This document shows, in pieces, positions 7,094-16,434 of a stretch of 64,000 nucleotides of DNA (its first letter is position 1; the number at the start of each line of letters is the position of its first letter). The notes under the pieces are model-generated. The model was not told where the DNA came from. It was given only the letters and a program-made list of their open reading frames with translations, and made no database searches. Source of the DNA: Vibrio splendidus (GTDB lineage: Bacteria; Pseudomonadota; Gammaproteobacteria; Enterobacterales; Vibrionaceae); NCBI RefSeq assembly GCF_001557875.1, contig NZ_LNRF01000001.1, forward strand, positions 1,178,001-1,242,000, given 5' to 3'. The position numbers and the translations under genes are program-made.

Positions 7094-8062
7094 TTGAGAA
7101 AAAATGTCCCTATTCTAACCGACTCTGTGAGAATTAATTCATTTGTTGAAAAATTAAACAGGTGCGCGACAATTGAAATTATAGATGAGTTGACAGGATT
7201 TCAATACTCTCGTAATTCACTGTTAGGTATCTACAGTGATTGGAATCGCTATCATGCGTTCTGTACCAAACATCGTATTAACACACTTCCCGCATCTATA
7301 ACCGCTGTTCGTCGTTTTCTCGAGACGGAGTCTAACGATAGAAAATACGCATCTCTAAAACGTTACACCGCAACGCTTAGTATGCTTCATACTGTGTTGA
7401 ACTTTGCTAATCCAATCAAGCACAGGCAAGTTCGCTTTACCCTGCTCCACTTACAGTCCCAAATGGCCGGTGACGCGAAGCAAACCAATGCTATGACATC
7501 TAAGCATCTCACTGATTTAAATGTGTTACTCTCCGATGACAAAGCAAACTTGAAAGAGATCAGGGATATAGCTATTTATAACGTGATGTTCGAGTGTGCT
7601 TTAAAACGCTCAGAACTTAAGGCGTTATCAATGACTGATGTTGAGTACGTTGAAGATCATTACCAAGTAACGGTCAAAGGTTCGGCTTATCAGTTGTCAC
7701 AAATAGCCAGTGTTGCACTTCAACGTTGGCTTTCGTTTACTGGTACAAAAGATGAGTTGCCAGTATTTCGTGCGATAGACAAGCATGAGAATATTGGTTT
7801 GCAGCCTTTAGATGATTCGTCCATTTACCGGATATTGAGACGAGCTAGCGACTTACTTCAACTGCCGGAAAACCACCATTTCTCTGGAAATTCGATTCGT
7901 GTTGGTGCTGCACAAGAGTTGTCGAAACAAGGTCTTAAGGTTAGAGAAATTCAGGACTTTGGTCGTTGGCTCAGCCCCGCAATGCCAGCCCAATATGTAG
8001 GTTTCACGGGAACGGCTGAGAGTGAGAAGATGAAGTTTAAGGCGTTAATACCTTGGCAATGA
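7094..8062 (+). CDS. Tyrosine recombinase/integrase with a substituted HxxR histidine
   Basis: A 322-aa protein with a SAM-like N-terminal domain (about 35-120) and a catalytic domain (about 130-310). Catalytic residues by pattern: R172 (ALKRSELKAL), K195, R269, W292 (FGRWLS) and nucleophile Y301 (QYVGFT). The usual histidine of box II (HxxR) is N266 (GNSIR). Start is TTG with ribosome-binding site GAGGT 8 nt upstream; no better start exists downstream without losing the N-domain. Its start is about 950 bp from dif. No excisionase, phage gene or direct-repeat attachment site is seen, so it looks resident rather than part of a visible element. Confidence 0.85.
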   Translation: MRKNVPILTDSVRINSFVEKLNRCATIEIIDELTGFQYSRNSLLGIYSDWNRYHAFCTKHRINTLPASITAVRRFLETESNDRKYASLKRYTATLSMLHTVLNFANPIKHRQVRFTLLHLQSQMAGDAKQTNAMTSKHLTDLNVLLSDDKANLKEIRDIAIYNVMFECALKRSELKALSMTDVEYVEDHYQVTVKGSAYQLSQIASVALQRWLSFTGTKDELPVFRAIDKHENIGLQPLDDSSIYRILRRASDLLQLPENHHFSGNSIRVGAAQELSKQGLKVREIQDFGRWLSPAMPAQYVGFTGTAESEKMKFKALIPWQ

Positions 8063-8137
8063 TGGGTCGCAGATTACTTGGATATAAGTTGTGGCTCAAC
8101 CGATAGATTTTTAAAAACAGCTGGCTTTAAAAACAAC

Positions 8138-8166
8138 AAGTGCCTTGGCGAAAGCTTAAGGCACTT
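8138..8166. terminator. Bidirectional terminator between recombinase and ddl
   Basis: Nine-base stem AAGTGCCTT/AAGGCACTT with an 11-nt loop, flanked by A- and T-rich tracts. It lies between the convergent recombinase (plus) and ddl (minus) genes. Confidence 0.65.
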
Positions 8167-8205
8167 TTGGGTTCAGCTCTAAGGGCACGAAAACGAGTTA
8201 GATAT

Positions 8206-9201
8206 CTAAGAAAGGCTCGTTCTCACACAGTTCTCCAAGAACTGGCTGAATTTGTGGCCGTCATGCTCAACCATTTTAGGGAACATGGAGATTGGCGTCA
8301 TACCTGGGAAGGTGTTGACTTCGTTCAGGTAGATTTCGTTGTCTTGCGTTAAGAAGAAGTCGATACGAGACAAATGACGAAGCTTCATCTGAGTGAAGAC
8401 TTTGCGTGCGCTGTCTGTAATCAATTCGCGCTGTTCGTCTGTTAAGTTACTTGCTTCAACTTCGGTAATGGAGTGGCTGTCTGCACTGTACTTCTCTTCG
8501 TAAGAGTAAAATGCGCCATTAGGTGCAATCACTTCACCCGGCTTGCTGATATGTAGCTCGCCATCGATTTCATAAGCGGCAACTTCTAGCTCTCTAGGCA
8601 CAACTGATTTCTCAACCAACACTTGGTCAGAAAAAGTGAACGCCTTGTTGATCGCTTCGCTTAAATCTTCTACTTGGTTAACTTGGTAACAACCTACGGA
8701 AGAGCCTTGACGGGCAGCTTTCACGAACACTTTGCCCCAATTTTCAAAGGCTTGAGTCGCTTGTGAGTGAGCTTGATCATTGTTATCTGATAAGAATAGA
8801 TAAGGCGTGTTTGGAATGCCAAGTGCGTCGTACCAAAGCTTTGAAGTGATTTTATTGAAGCTGTTGTTACTTGCTTCTGAACCACAGCCTAGATACGGAA
8901 TTTTAGCCATTTCAAACAGAGATTGAATGTCACCAGTTTCCCCCGGGAAACCGTGAATACAAGGCACAATGAAATCGACTTTAGATTCTAAATTGTCACC
9001 GCGTAAGGTTTGATCATTAATATCAAGATAAACCAATTCACCTGAATCAATACACCAGCCCTCGTTTTTAATTTCAACTCTTACAACATTAAAATCTGAA
9101 ACGCTATTGAGTTGTTCAAAAAGGTAATTAGCTGAAACTAAAGACACTTCATGCTCTGAAGATCCACCGCCGCAAAGTAGAAGGATGTTTGTGGTGTTCA
9201 T
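8206..9201 (-). CDS. ddl: D-alanine--D-alanine ligase
   Basis: A 331-aa ATP-grasp enzyme that joins two D-alanines for the peptidoglycan stem peptide, in the cytoplasm. The N-terminal signature is LLCGGGSSEHEVSLVSA. The ATP-grasp core has KVFVKAARQGSSVGCYQV and LVEKSVVPRELEVAAYE, and the Mg-binding end is SRIDFFLTQDNEIYLNEVNTFPGMTPISMFP. Full length. It stands alone, not in the mur/ftsQ cluster, so it is probably the second, chromosome-2 copy (DdlA type). Its closeness to vxrAB, a cell-wall stress system, repeats the V. cholerae order as I recall it. Confidence 0.95.
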   Translation of the reverse strand: MNTTNILLLCGGGSSEHEVSLVSANYLFEQLNSVSDFNVVRVEIKNEGWCIDSGELVYLDINDQTLRGDNLESKVDFIVPCIHGFPGETGDIQSLFEMAKIPYLGCGSEASNNSFNKITSKLWYDALGIPNTPYLFLSDNNDQAHSQATQAFENWGKVFVKAARQGSSVGCYQVNQVEDLSEAINKAFTFSDQVLVEKSVVPRELEVAAYEIDGELHISKPGEVIAPNGAFYSYEEKYSADSHSITEVEASNLTDEQRELITDSARKVFTQMKLRHLSRIDFFLTQDNEIYLNEVNTFPGMTPISMFPKMVEHDGHKFSQFLENCVRTSLS

Positions 9202-9342
9202 GGGTAAATTCGGTCCTTGAAACTAGGAATACTGACTTCAATGATAAACAAAAGTCGAGATAGGTACAGTGTTTTGATTGTTAAAATTGCGTTCGAAAGA
9301 TCGAGCGATTAACTATTAAACAAAACAGCGAGTCTTAAAACA

Positions 9343-9368
9343 AAAGAAGGAGCATTCGCCCCTTCTTT
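9343..9368 (-). terminator. Terminator after the SPOR lipoprotein gene
   Basis: Stem AAAGAAGG/CCTTCTTT with a 10-nt loop. On the minus strand it is followed by TGTTTT, just beyond the stop codon at 9381. Confidence 0.6.
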
Positions 9369-9380
9369 ATGAATTAAAAC

Positions 9381-9944
9381 TTAGTTCAACTTGTTAAGCG
9401 TTGGGTATTCAGAGTTCTTGATGTCATCAATGCTCTTAACAAACGGCTTCAAGTTTTGGAAAGTGCTCGGCAGCGTTGAGATTGCCTTTTTAGCTTCTAA
9501 GCGCGTTGCATAGTCACCATAAAGTACGGTGAACCACTTAGTACCGTTAACCATTTTGTAGTTTTCCCAAACTGGCTGAGAAGTCGTAGGTAGCATTTTC
9601 ACGAAAGAATCGACTTTACTTTGGCTGCCAACAGCAACAACTTGAACTGTGTAACCAAAACGCTGGTTCATGTCTTGTTGTTTCTTCGTTGGTCCTGTCA
9701 CTACTGCAACTGGCTTAGCTTTAGTCGTTTGAGTGACTTTCTGTTCAACAGGTTCAGTTCTGATCACGTTGACAACGTTTTCTTCAACAACGCCTGTTTG
9801 CTCAGATTGAGATACAACTGGAGCTTCAACTTTAGCCGTCTTGTACTCTTCTTGATAACTATCTGAAGTGACATTGGTAACGTAGTCGTCAGATACACAT
9901 GCAGCCAAGAGCAGTGGCAAAGTCACAATTGCAAATTTTTTCAT
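9381..9944 (-). CDS. SPOR-domain lipoprotein
   Basis: A 187-aa protein. The signal peptide MKKFAIVTLPLLLAAC ends in a lipobox (LAAC, C16), so it is lipid-anchored, and S17-D18 after the Cys may affect its membrane sorting. A low-complexity linker at about 20-95 leads to a SPOR-like domain at about 96-178 (FGYTVQVVAVGSQSKVDSFV, WFTVLYGDYATRLEAKKAI). SPOR domains bind denuded glycan strands at the division septum, so a cell-wall or division role is likely. It lies upstream of ddl on the same strand with 179 nt between and its own terminator. Confidence 0.85.
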   Translation of the reverse strand: MKKFAIVTLPLLLAACVSDDYVTNVTSDSYQEEYKTAKVEAPVVSQSEQTGVVEENVVNVIRTEPVEQKVTQTTKAKPVAVVTGPTKKQQDMNQRFGYTVQVVAVGSQSKVDSFVKMLPTTSQPVWENYKMVNGTKWFTVLYGDYATRLEAKKAISTLPSTFQNLKPFVKSIDDIKNSEYPTLNKLN

Positions 9945-10154
9945 GGAAAGCTCTATATCCTTAATAATAATTACTATAAATCATGCCGATACGTCGGTTT
10001 AGAATCAAGTTAACTTTGAGATTATACACCATTAGTGGGTGACCTATTTCACAAACTTTATGCAGTGTCTGCTTATTCATCTTAATTCGGTGAATTTGCC
10101 ATCAACCCGTTAGTGAAAAGTAAGTTACGATGAACTTACGTGCATTGTTAGGAT

Positions 10155-12842
10155 ATGTCTATGAATCATCTTGATCCCCTACTTAAACCCCGTTCAATCG
10201 CTGTTGTTGGTGCTTCTCAACGAGAAACGCGAGCAGGATATATTGTTATGAACAATTTGTTGCACGGGGATTTTAAAGGTGCGGTGATGCCGGTTACGCC
10301 GAAATATAATTCAGTGGCCGGCGTGCTTTCTTACAAGAACATTTTGTCGTTACCGATTGTTCCTGATCTCGCAATCTTGTGTACCAATGCGACCCGCAAT
10401 GTCGCCATTTTTGAAGAGCTGGCTGAGAAAGGTATAGCCTCTGTCATTGTGCTTTCTTCAGACATGCAGCAAGAAAGCGATAATGGTGAGACGTATGATG
10501 AACGATGCCTAGCGATTGCCAAAAAACACAACATTCGAGTGTTGGGTTCTAATAGTTTGGGGGTAATTGTCCCTTGGTTAAATTTGAATGCATCATTCTC
10601 TCCAGTAACAGCATTACCTGGTAAAATCGCCTTTGTTTCTCAATCTGCTGCTGTGTGTACCACGATTTTAGATTGGGCTAATGACAAAGAGATCGGCTTT
10701 TCAGCGTTTATCTCTATAGGCAATGGCAGTGATATCGAATTCTCGGAATTATTGGATTACCTGAGTACCGATTCTCATACGGAAGCGATACTACTTTACG
10801 TTGATAGCATTACTGATGCTCGGCGCTTTATCTCTGCGGCGCGTGCGGCATCGCGAAACCGACGCATTCTGGTGTTAAAAGGCGGTCGCACGGCGAAAGG
10901 CAGAGCGGCAGCAATGGCCCATACCGGCGGTGCTGATACTTTAGATATTATCTACGATTCCGCGATCCGACGTAGTGGCATGCTACGAGTTAAGAACTTA
11001 CATGAACTGTTTGCTGCGGTAGAAACACTGACTCATTCAGTGCCCTTGCGTGGTGAGCGTTTGGCTATTGTTACCAATGGTGGCGGCCCTGCAATTATGG
11101 CAGTGGACACCCTATTTGAGCGCGGTGGTAAACTCGCAGAGTTATCTGAAGAGACACTCGACAAATTGAACAAGGTGTTGCCATCGAGTTGGTCTCATAG
11201 CAATCCTATCGATATTGTTGGTGATGCTGGTGATCAGCGTTATATCGATACCATAAACATCTTACTCGATGGCGATGAAGCGGATGCGATTCTTATCATG
11301 CATAGCCCTTCAGCGATTGCACATTCCGCTAGAACGGCTGAACGAATTATTGAAGCGATTAAGAAGCACCCTCGCCACAAGCGCTTTAACATCCTGACGA
11401 ATTGGTCTGGTGAGTTAACAGCTAGGCCTGCGAGAAAGCTGTTTACCGAAGCGGGTTTCCCGACCTATCGAACGCCTGAAAGCTCAGTGGTCGCATTCAT
11501 GCACTTAGTCGAGTACAGACGAAACCAACGTCAGTTAATGGAAACGCCTACCACGGCAGAAAAAGTACATATAGAAGATTTAGCAGATGCGAAAAGTTGG
11601 ATAGAACGACAACTACTGGGTAAAGATACAGTTAGTCTTGATACTCACCAAAATAGCCAGTTTTTCAAGAGTTTTAACCTCGATGTGCTACCGACATGGA
11701 TCGCTTCTGACCCAAGTGAAGCGGTACATATAGCCGAAACAATTGGTTATCCGGTTGCCGTAAAACTTCGTTCTCCAGACATTGCGCATAAGTCAGACGT
11801 TCAAGGCGTGATGCTGAATTTACGAAACAGTAGTGAAGTTGCAAATGCGGCTCAGGCAATTCTTGATCGCTCTCAATTGTCGTTCCCCACCGCTCATATT
11901 CATGGCTTGTTGATTCAAGGTATGGCAAAGCTTGCGGGTGGCCAAGAGCTACGAGTCAAAGTGACAACCGATGAAACCTTTGGCCCAATCATATTACTTG
12001 GTCAAGGTGGCTCTGAGTGGGATGAGTCAATTGATGCCGCTGCTGCTTTCCCACCATTAAATATGACATTGGCGCGCTACTTGATTATTCGAGCGATAAA
12101 GAGTGGCAAAATTCGCCTACAAAAACTGCCTAACCCCATTGATATAGAAGGTTTGTCTGAGCTGTTGGTCCGTATCTCTCAAATGGTGGTGGATTGCCCA
12201 GAGATACACGATTTGGATATACACCCAGTACTCGCTAATGGAGACAAATTTACGATATTGGATGCCGATATTATCTTGAAAGCCTACGAAGGTGATCCAC
12301 AAGAAAGACTGGCCATTCGCCCTTACCCTGTAGAGCTTGAAGAACGCATCCAGTTAAAAGATGGGACAGAAGTGTTGCTACGCCCTATTCTTCCTGAAGA
12401 TGAACCACTTCATGCCGACTTCATTAATCGTGTCTCTAAAGAGGATCTCTACAAGCGTTTCTTTAGTGATGTGGGCGAGTTTAATCATGAAGCATTAGCT
12501 AATTTTACTCAGATTGATTTCGATAGAGAGATTGCGTTTGTGGTGGTACGTGAGGAACAAGGCGTTCCAGCGATTATTGGTGTGTCCCGTGCGCTGATTA
12601 ACCCGGAGAATACGGACGCTGAATTCGCGATATTGATTCGGTCTGATCTTAAAGGTGTTGGTCTAGGTCGTATTCTAATGACGAAAGTTATCGATTACTG
12701 CCGAGCGAAGCAAACCAAGCAGATGTCGGGTATGACAATGCCAACCAATAGAGGGATGCTGACACTAGCTCAAAAGCTCGGTTTTAAGCTAGATATCAGT
12801 TTTGAAGACGGTACTGCAGATATGGTGTTACCGTTACTTTAA
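10155..12842 (+). CDS. patZ: Pat/PatZ-type protein lysine acetyltransferase (ADP-forming acyl-CoA synthetase-like plus GNAT)
   Basis: An 895-aa fusion. CoA-binding and ligase-like subdomains (about 8-460), an ATP-grasp domain (about 490-700) and a C-terminal GNAT domain (about 730-895: ELKDGTEVLLRPILPEDEP, AEFAILIRSDLKGVGLGRIL). E823 corresponds to the catalytic Glu region of Pat GNATs. Such enzymes acetylate and inactivate acetyl-CoA synthetase and many other proteins. H256 (AMAHTGGAD) is present where ADP-forming synthetases carry their phospho-histidine; enterobacterial Pat lacks it, as I recall. Start ATG at 10155 (MSMNHLDPLLKPRSIAVVGAS). The 3' end overlaps the LysR gene by 9 nt. Confidence 0.93.
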   Translation: MSMNHLDPLLKPRSIAVVGASQRETRAGYIVMNNLLHGDFKGAVMPVTPKYNSVAGVLSYKNILSLPIVPDLAILCTNATRNVAIFEELAEKGIASVIVLSSDMQQESDNGETYDERCLAIAKKHNIRVLGSNSLGVIVPWLNLNASFSPVTALPGKIAFVSQSAAVCTTILDWANDKEIGFSAFISIGNGSDIEFSELLDYLSTDSHTEAILLYVDSITDARRFISAARAASRNRRILVLKGGRTAKGRAAAMAHTGGADTLDIIYDSAIRRSGMLRVKNLHELFAAVETLTHSVPLRGERLAIVTNGGGPAIMAVDTLFERGGKLAELSEETLDKLNKVLPSSWSHSNPIDIVGDAGDQRYIDTINILLDGDEADAILIMHSPSAIAHSARTAERIIEAIKKHPRHKRFNILTNWSGELTARPARKLFTEAGFPTYRTPESSVVAFMHLVEYRRNQRQLMETPTTAEKVHIEDLADAKSWIERQLLGKDTVSLDTHQNSQFFKSFNLDVLPTWIASDPSEAVHIAETIGYPVAVKLRSPDIAHKSDVQGVMLNLRNSSEVANAAQAILDRSQLSFPTAHIHGLLIQGMAKLAGGQELRVKVTTDETFGPIILLGQGGSEWDESIDAAAAFPPLNMTLARYLIIRAIKSGKIRLQKLPNPIDIEGLSELLVRISQMVVDCPEIHDLDIHPVLANGDKFTILDADIILKAYEGDPQERLAIRPYPVELEERIQLKDGTEVLLRPILPEDEPLHADFINRVSKEDLYKRFFSDVGEFNHEALANFTQIDFDREIAFVVVREEQGVPAIIGVSRALINPENTDAEFAILIRSDLKGVGLGRILMTKVIDYCRAKQTKQMSGMTMPTNRGMLTLAQKLGFKLDISFEDGTADMVLPLL

Positions 12843-13721
12843 CGCCCAGGTCTTTTTAAGATGTTGGATACACCAAGACTTGGCGTCGCCCATTTTGTTG
12901 CGTCGCCAAGCCATAACGATATCGATCGGTTGCGGCTCAGTCCCCGAGATCTGCTGTAGAACGCCAGAGTCGATCAAAGGCTTAGCAACACTACAAGGTA
13001 AAGTACCAATACCTAGCCCAGCAGTTAACGCTTCTACTTTTGCTGGAAAGCTCGTTACCGTTAAGCGCGGTTGTTTCTCTAAAATGTTGATACTTAAAGC
13101 GGGCTGGTCGCGTGCCGTATCCGCGATTGCAATAACCCTGTAACTTTCTCTAGCCTTTTGGTCAAACTTGCCAGAACGCTTGTGAACATAGTGATTTGAA
13201 GCCGAAACCCAAACCATTTCCATCTTACCGATAACGTCACTTTTTATATCGTTCGGAATAGTGTCAACCTTTGGGCATACCAATAAATCTGCTCGGCCGT
13301 CTGAAAGTGATTCCCAACATCCTGCTAGGATCTCTTCTTGTAAACGAACGCGTGTTTTACTGATTTTTCCTAGCTCGTCTACCAGTGGGAAAAAGTTAGC
13401 AATTGGGATGATGCCATCAAAGGCTATGGTTAAATCCAATTCCCAGCCATTGGCTAGAATGCTGGCTTCGTTCACTAGCCTTTCGGTCGCTCCAAGAATT
13501 ACTCTACCTTGTTCGAGAATCAATTGCCCCGCCTCTGTAAAGTTTGCACGATGGCCAGAACGATCGAAAATCATGATATCCAAATCTTGCTCAAGCTTCT
13601 GAATTTGGTAACTGAGTGATGAAGGCGCCCGGTCCATTTCATTGGCCGCGGCGGCGAAACTTCCCCGCCTGTCGATGGCATCTAATATGTGTAACGCTTC
13701 AAGTGTTATTGGACTATGCAT
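12834..13721 (-). CDS. LysR-family transcriptional regulator
   Basis: A 295-aa protein with an N-terminal winged helix (residues 6-65: LEALHILDAIDRRGSFAAAANEMDRAPSSLSYQIQKLEQDL) and a LysR substrate domain (about 92-290). Convergent with patZ, overlapping its stop region by 9 nt; divergent from the haem receptor with a 226-bp gap holding a Fur-like site. The effector and targets cannot be told from sequence. The divergent receptor gene is a candidate target, but the Fur site is a sufficient explanation for that gene's control. Confidence 0.9.
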   Translation of the reverse strand: MHSPITLEALHILDAIDRRGSFAAAANEMDRAPSSLSYQIQKLEQDLDIMIFDRSGHRANFTEAGQLILEQGRVILGATERLVNEASILANGWELDLTIAFDGIIPIANFFPLVDELGKISKTRVRLQEEILAGCWESLSDGRADLLVCPKVDTIPNDIKSDVIGKMEMVWVSASNHYVHKRSGKFDQKARESYRVIAIADTARDQPALSINILEKQPRLTVTSFPAKVEALTAGLGIGTLPCSVAKPLIDSGVLQQISGTEPQPIDIVMAWRRNKMGDAKSWCIQHLKKTWALK

Positions 13722-13867
13722 CAGTTTTCCACTTTGTAAATGAGAGGTCTATCACAAAAATGGAAGCATTCACAAGGTAAATGGAACCATTAAAGGTCTT
13801 TAAATACAATAAGTTATACAGTTTGAGTGGGCTTTTAGTGACGAAGTTATAAATATATTGAAATGCA

Positions 13868-13886
13868 AATAATAGTAATTATCATT
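13868..13886 (+). promoter_or_regulatory. Fur box upstream of the haem receptor
   Basis: AATAATAGTAATTATCATT matches the 19-bp Fur consensus GATAATGATAATCATTATC at 13 of 19 positions. It lies 62 nt upstream of the TonB-dependent receptor start, so iron repression is likely. Confidence 0.65.
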
Positions 13887-13947
13887 TAGATCCAATATCA
13901 TCTTTTGCGAAATCAAGATAATACTATGGAATTAAGGTAACTATCAG

Positions 13948-16095
13948 ATGTATAAGCAATCCCTACTCTCTGCTTCAATCGTTTTAGCGCTTTCATCAAC
14001 CTCAGCCTTAGCTGAAGATTATGCCCTATTTGACGAGGTTGTTGTATCCTCGACTCGTACGAATCAAACACTTATTAATACCGCTGCTTCTGTCACCGTC
14101 ATCTCTGATAAGCAAATTGAAGAGAATATGGCAAAAGACGTGAATGAGATCTTCGAATACACGCCAGGTGTAACGATGAACTCCAGCTCTCGCCAAGGTG
14201 CACAAACTATTAATATCCGCGGTATGGAAGGCAAACGCGTCAAGATTCTAGTAGATGGTTCATCGCAGCCTGGTTCGTTTGATGGTGGTCCTTACGCCTT
14301 TATCAATTCTAGTGGTATTTCAATAGACCCTGATATGCTGAAAAGTGTCGAAATCATCAAAGGTGCTGCATCAAGTTTACACGGAAGTGACGCAATTGGT
14401 GGTGTTGTTGCCTTTGAAACTAAAGACCCTTCTGATTTCTTGAAAGATGGCAAAGACTTCGGCGGTCAAGCTAAGCTCTCCTACTCTTCTGAAGATAACT
14501 CTTTTAGTGAGCATGTCGCTTTAGCTAATCGATTTGGCGATTTAGAAACACTGGTTGCCTACACTCGCCGTGACGGTGAAGAGCTTCAAAACTTCCGTGA
14601 CTCTAATAACTTAGAGAATTACGCGGTAGAAAATCAAGATACTTCAGCAGATAACTTATTGGTAAAATTGCAATACCAATTGAATGAAAGCCACCGTATC
14701 GAATTTCTAGCTGAGCTAATCAAAGATACTTCCGACTCTGACATTTATCACTCAAGCTATGATAGCTACAGCGGTGAAGATGACACTAAACAAAATCGAT
14801 TCGCAATCAAGCATATTTGGTTCGCGGATGGTGCTATCGCTGACACAGTGACGAGCAAAGTGTCATACATCTCTAAAGAAGAGAATGGTGTGACGAATCG
14901 CTTTAAGCCTGCGGGCCCAGGTATGCCACCTTGGGTGCCAGCTAACAACGATAACTTGCAAACAAAAGACTATGAATACACCGAAGACAAGCTAGAGATA
15001 GAAACACAGCTTGATAAAGAGATTAATAACCATTACCTAGTTTATGGTGCTACTTATACATATAGTGACATCAGCAACACAAATATGGAGCACAACTCTG
15101 ATCCAGCGACTGATGACAAGCTTTATGTATACACTCCTGATGCTAAAGAGCAGAAGTTTGGTCTGTTTGTACAAGACGAAATTAGCTTAATGAACGACAA
15201 ACTTGTTGTTACTCCAGGTGTTCGTTTCGATTACTTCTCAACAGATCCAGGAAAAAATACAGCTGAATCATTAACTGATTTCTCAGATTCTGCAGTAACA
15301 GGGCGTTTAGGTACGACTTACAAACTCACAGATACAGGAACTGTTTTTGGGCAAATTAGCCAAGGCTTTAGAGCTCCTTCATTTGATGAACTGTATTATA
15401 CATATGACAACCCTGGTCATGGTTACGTAAACGATCCGAATCCAGATTTGAAATCAGAAACAAGTATTTCATACGAGTTAGGGTACCGTCACAATACTCA
15501 GGCTTCTTCATCTGAAATTGCCGCTTACTACAGTGATTACGATGATTTTATTGAAACTGTGGTAACTAAGAAAGTTGGTGGTACGACACACTACTCTAAT
15601 GTTAACTTAGAATCTGCAACGATTAAGGGCATTGAGTTCTCTAACACGTTACTTTGGGATGTTTTAGTGGGTGCACCTGAAGGCATTTCAACTCATTTCG
15701 TGGCGTCTTACACTGAAGGTGAAGACGGTAAAGGAAACGCACTAAACAGTGTGAACCCTTGGAATGCAGTATTAGGTCTTAACTATGATGCGCCAAACCA
15801 AAATTGGGGTACTAGCCTTAAATTAAACTATACAGCTGATAAATCTGGTTCAGATATCAACTTTGATGATGAAAATGGCGGTAACGCTGGTCAAGCAGAG
15901 CTTCCAAGTGCAACGGTTGTTGATTTAACGGCTTACTACAAGCCTATCAAAGACTTAACGATTCGTGGCGGTGTGTTTAACCTGACAAACGAAGAATACT
16001 ACCGTTGGAATGATGTTCGCGGTGATGATGAGCTTTACAAAGAAAACTCTCAAGCGGAAAGAAACTATGGTATTTCAGCTAAATACGAATTCTAA
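13948..16095 (+). CDS. TonB-dependent haem/haemoglobin receptor (HutA/HutR-like)
   Basis: A 715-aa outer-membrane receptor. Signal peptide MYKQSLLSASIVLALSSTSALA, TonB box-like segment (FDEVVVSSTR), plug domain (about 40-150: INIRGMEG, VEIIKGAASSLHGSDAIGG) and 22-stranded barrel ending in aromatic F (ISAKYEF). The haem-receptor hallmarks are FRAP (474-477) and NPDL (498-501, the NPNL box) with a His between them (H491). It imports haem iron using TonB energy. A Fur-like box lies upstream and a terminator follows. HutA and HutR are not easily told apart here, so no symbol is assigned. Confidence 0.9.
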   Translation: MYKQSLLSASIVLALSSTSALAEDYALFDEVVVSSTRTNQTLINTAASVTVISDKQIEENMAKDVNEIFEYTPGVTMNSSSRQGAQTINIRGMEGKRVKILVDGSSQPGSFDGGPYAFINSSGISIDPDMLKSVEIIKGAASSLHGSDAIGGVVAFETKDPSDFLKDGKDFGGQAKLSYSSEDNSFSEHVALANRFGDLETLVAYTRRDGEELQNFRDSNNLENYAVENQDTSADNLLVKLQYQLNESHRIEFLAELIKDTSDSDIYHSSYDSYSGEDDTKQNRFAIKHIWFADGAIADTVTSKVSYISKEENGVTNRFKPAGPGMPPWVPANNDNLQTKDYEYTEDKLEIETQLDKEINNHYLVYGATYTYSDISNTNMEHNSDPATDDKLYVYTPDAKEQKFGLFVQDEISLMNDKLVVTPGVRFDYFSTDPGKNTAESLTDFSDSAVTGRLGTTYKLTDTGTVFGQISQGFRAPSFDELYYTYDNPGHGYVNDPNPDLKSETSISYELGYRHNTQASSSEIAAYYSDYDDFIETVVTKKVGGTTHYSNVNLESATIKGIEFSNTLLWDVLVGAPEGISTHFVASYTEGEDGKGNALNSVNPWNAVLGLNYDAPNQNWGTSLKLNYTADKSGSDINFDDENGGNAGQAELPSATVVDLTAYYKPIKDLTIRGGVFNLTNEEYYRWNDVRGDDELYKENSQAERNYGISAKYEF

Positions 16096-16124
16096 TTCGT
16101 TAAAAAGCTGAACTGCAGATACTA

Positions 16125-16149
16125 AAAAGCCAGCTAAATGCTGGCTTTT
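16125..16149 (+). terminator. Terminator after the haem receptor
   Basis: Perfect 10-bp stem AAAAGCCAGC/GCTGGCTTTT with a 5-nt loop, 30 nt after the stop codon. Confidence 0.85.
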
Positions 16150-16190
16150 ATTATTTCACTAAAAATTGTATCAAAAAGGGGTAAGTGAAA

Positions 16191-16265
16191 TTACTTCTCT
16201 GCCATTTCTTTCTTAACCATTACTGCAGCAGCAATGATAAAAGTGATGATTAGGCCTAGTTCCAT
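16191..16265 (-). CDS. Candidate 24-aa single-pass membrane protein
   Basis: MELGLIITFIIAAAVMVKKE then MAEK and TAA. It has a good ribosome-binding site (TTTGGAGTTAATC-ATG, GGAG at about 7 nt spacing). Residues 3-16 form a hydrophobic helix, followed by a basic then mixed-charge tail: the layout of an inner-membrane miniprotein. It lies between the terminator of the haem receptor and that of galE. I do not recognise the family. The call rests on ribosome-binding site, composition and isolation, not on homology. Confidence 0.5.
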   Translation of the reverse strand: MELGLIITFIIAAAVMVKKEMAEK

Positions 16266-16380
16266 GATTAACTCCAAAGAAAATTAACATTAAACATATA
16301 ATTCGCGAGCATGATAACAACAATCGATACAGAATGATACTTTTTAACCGCTAATTCAGTTTTTATTCGATTTAGATCAA

Positions 16381-16405
16381 AAAAGATGCCCTAAAGCATC
16401 TTTTT
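16381..16405 (-). terminator. Terminator after galE
   Basis: Nine-bp stem AAAAGATGC/GCATCTTTT with a CCTAAA-type loop. On the minus strand it is followed by a T-run, 30 nt beyond the galE stop. Confidence 0.8.
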
Positions 16406-16434
16406 GTACATTAACCATTCATGAAACAACTCGA

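Noticed and set aside
7094..8062. Tyrosine recombinase as evidence of a prophage or genomic island
   Set aside because: Neighbours on both sides are core Vibrio genes (yciH, ddl), and I found no phage genes, tRNA or direct repeats.
8140..8352. 70-codon plus-strand open frame
   Set aside because: It starts inside a terminator hairpin and runs antisense into the ddl 3' end.
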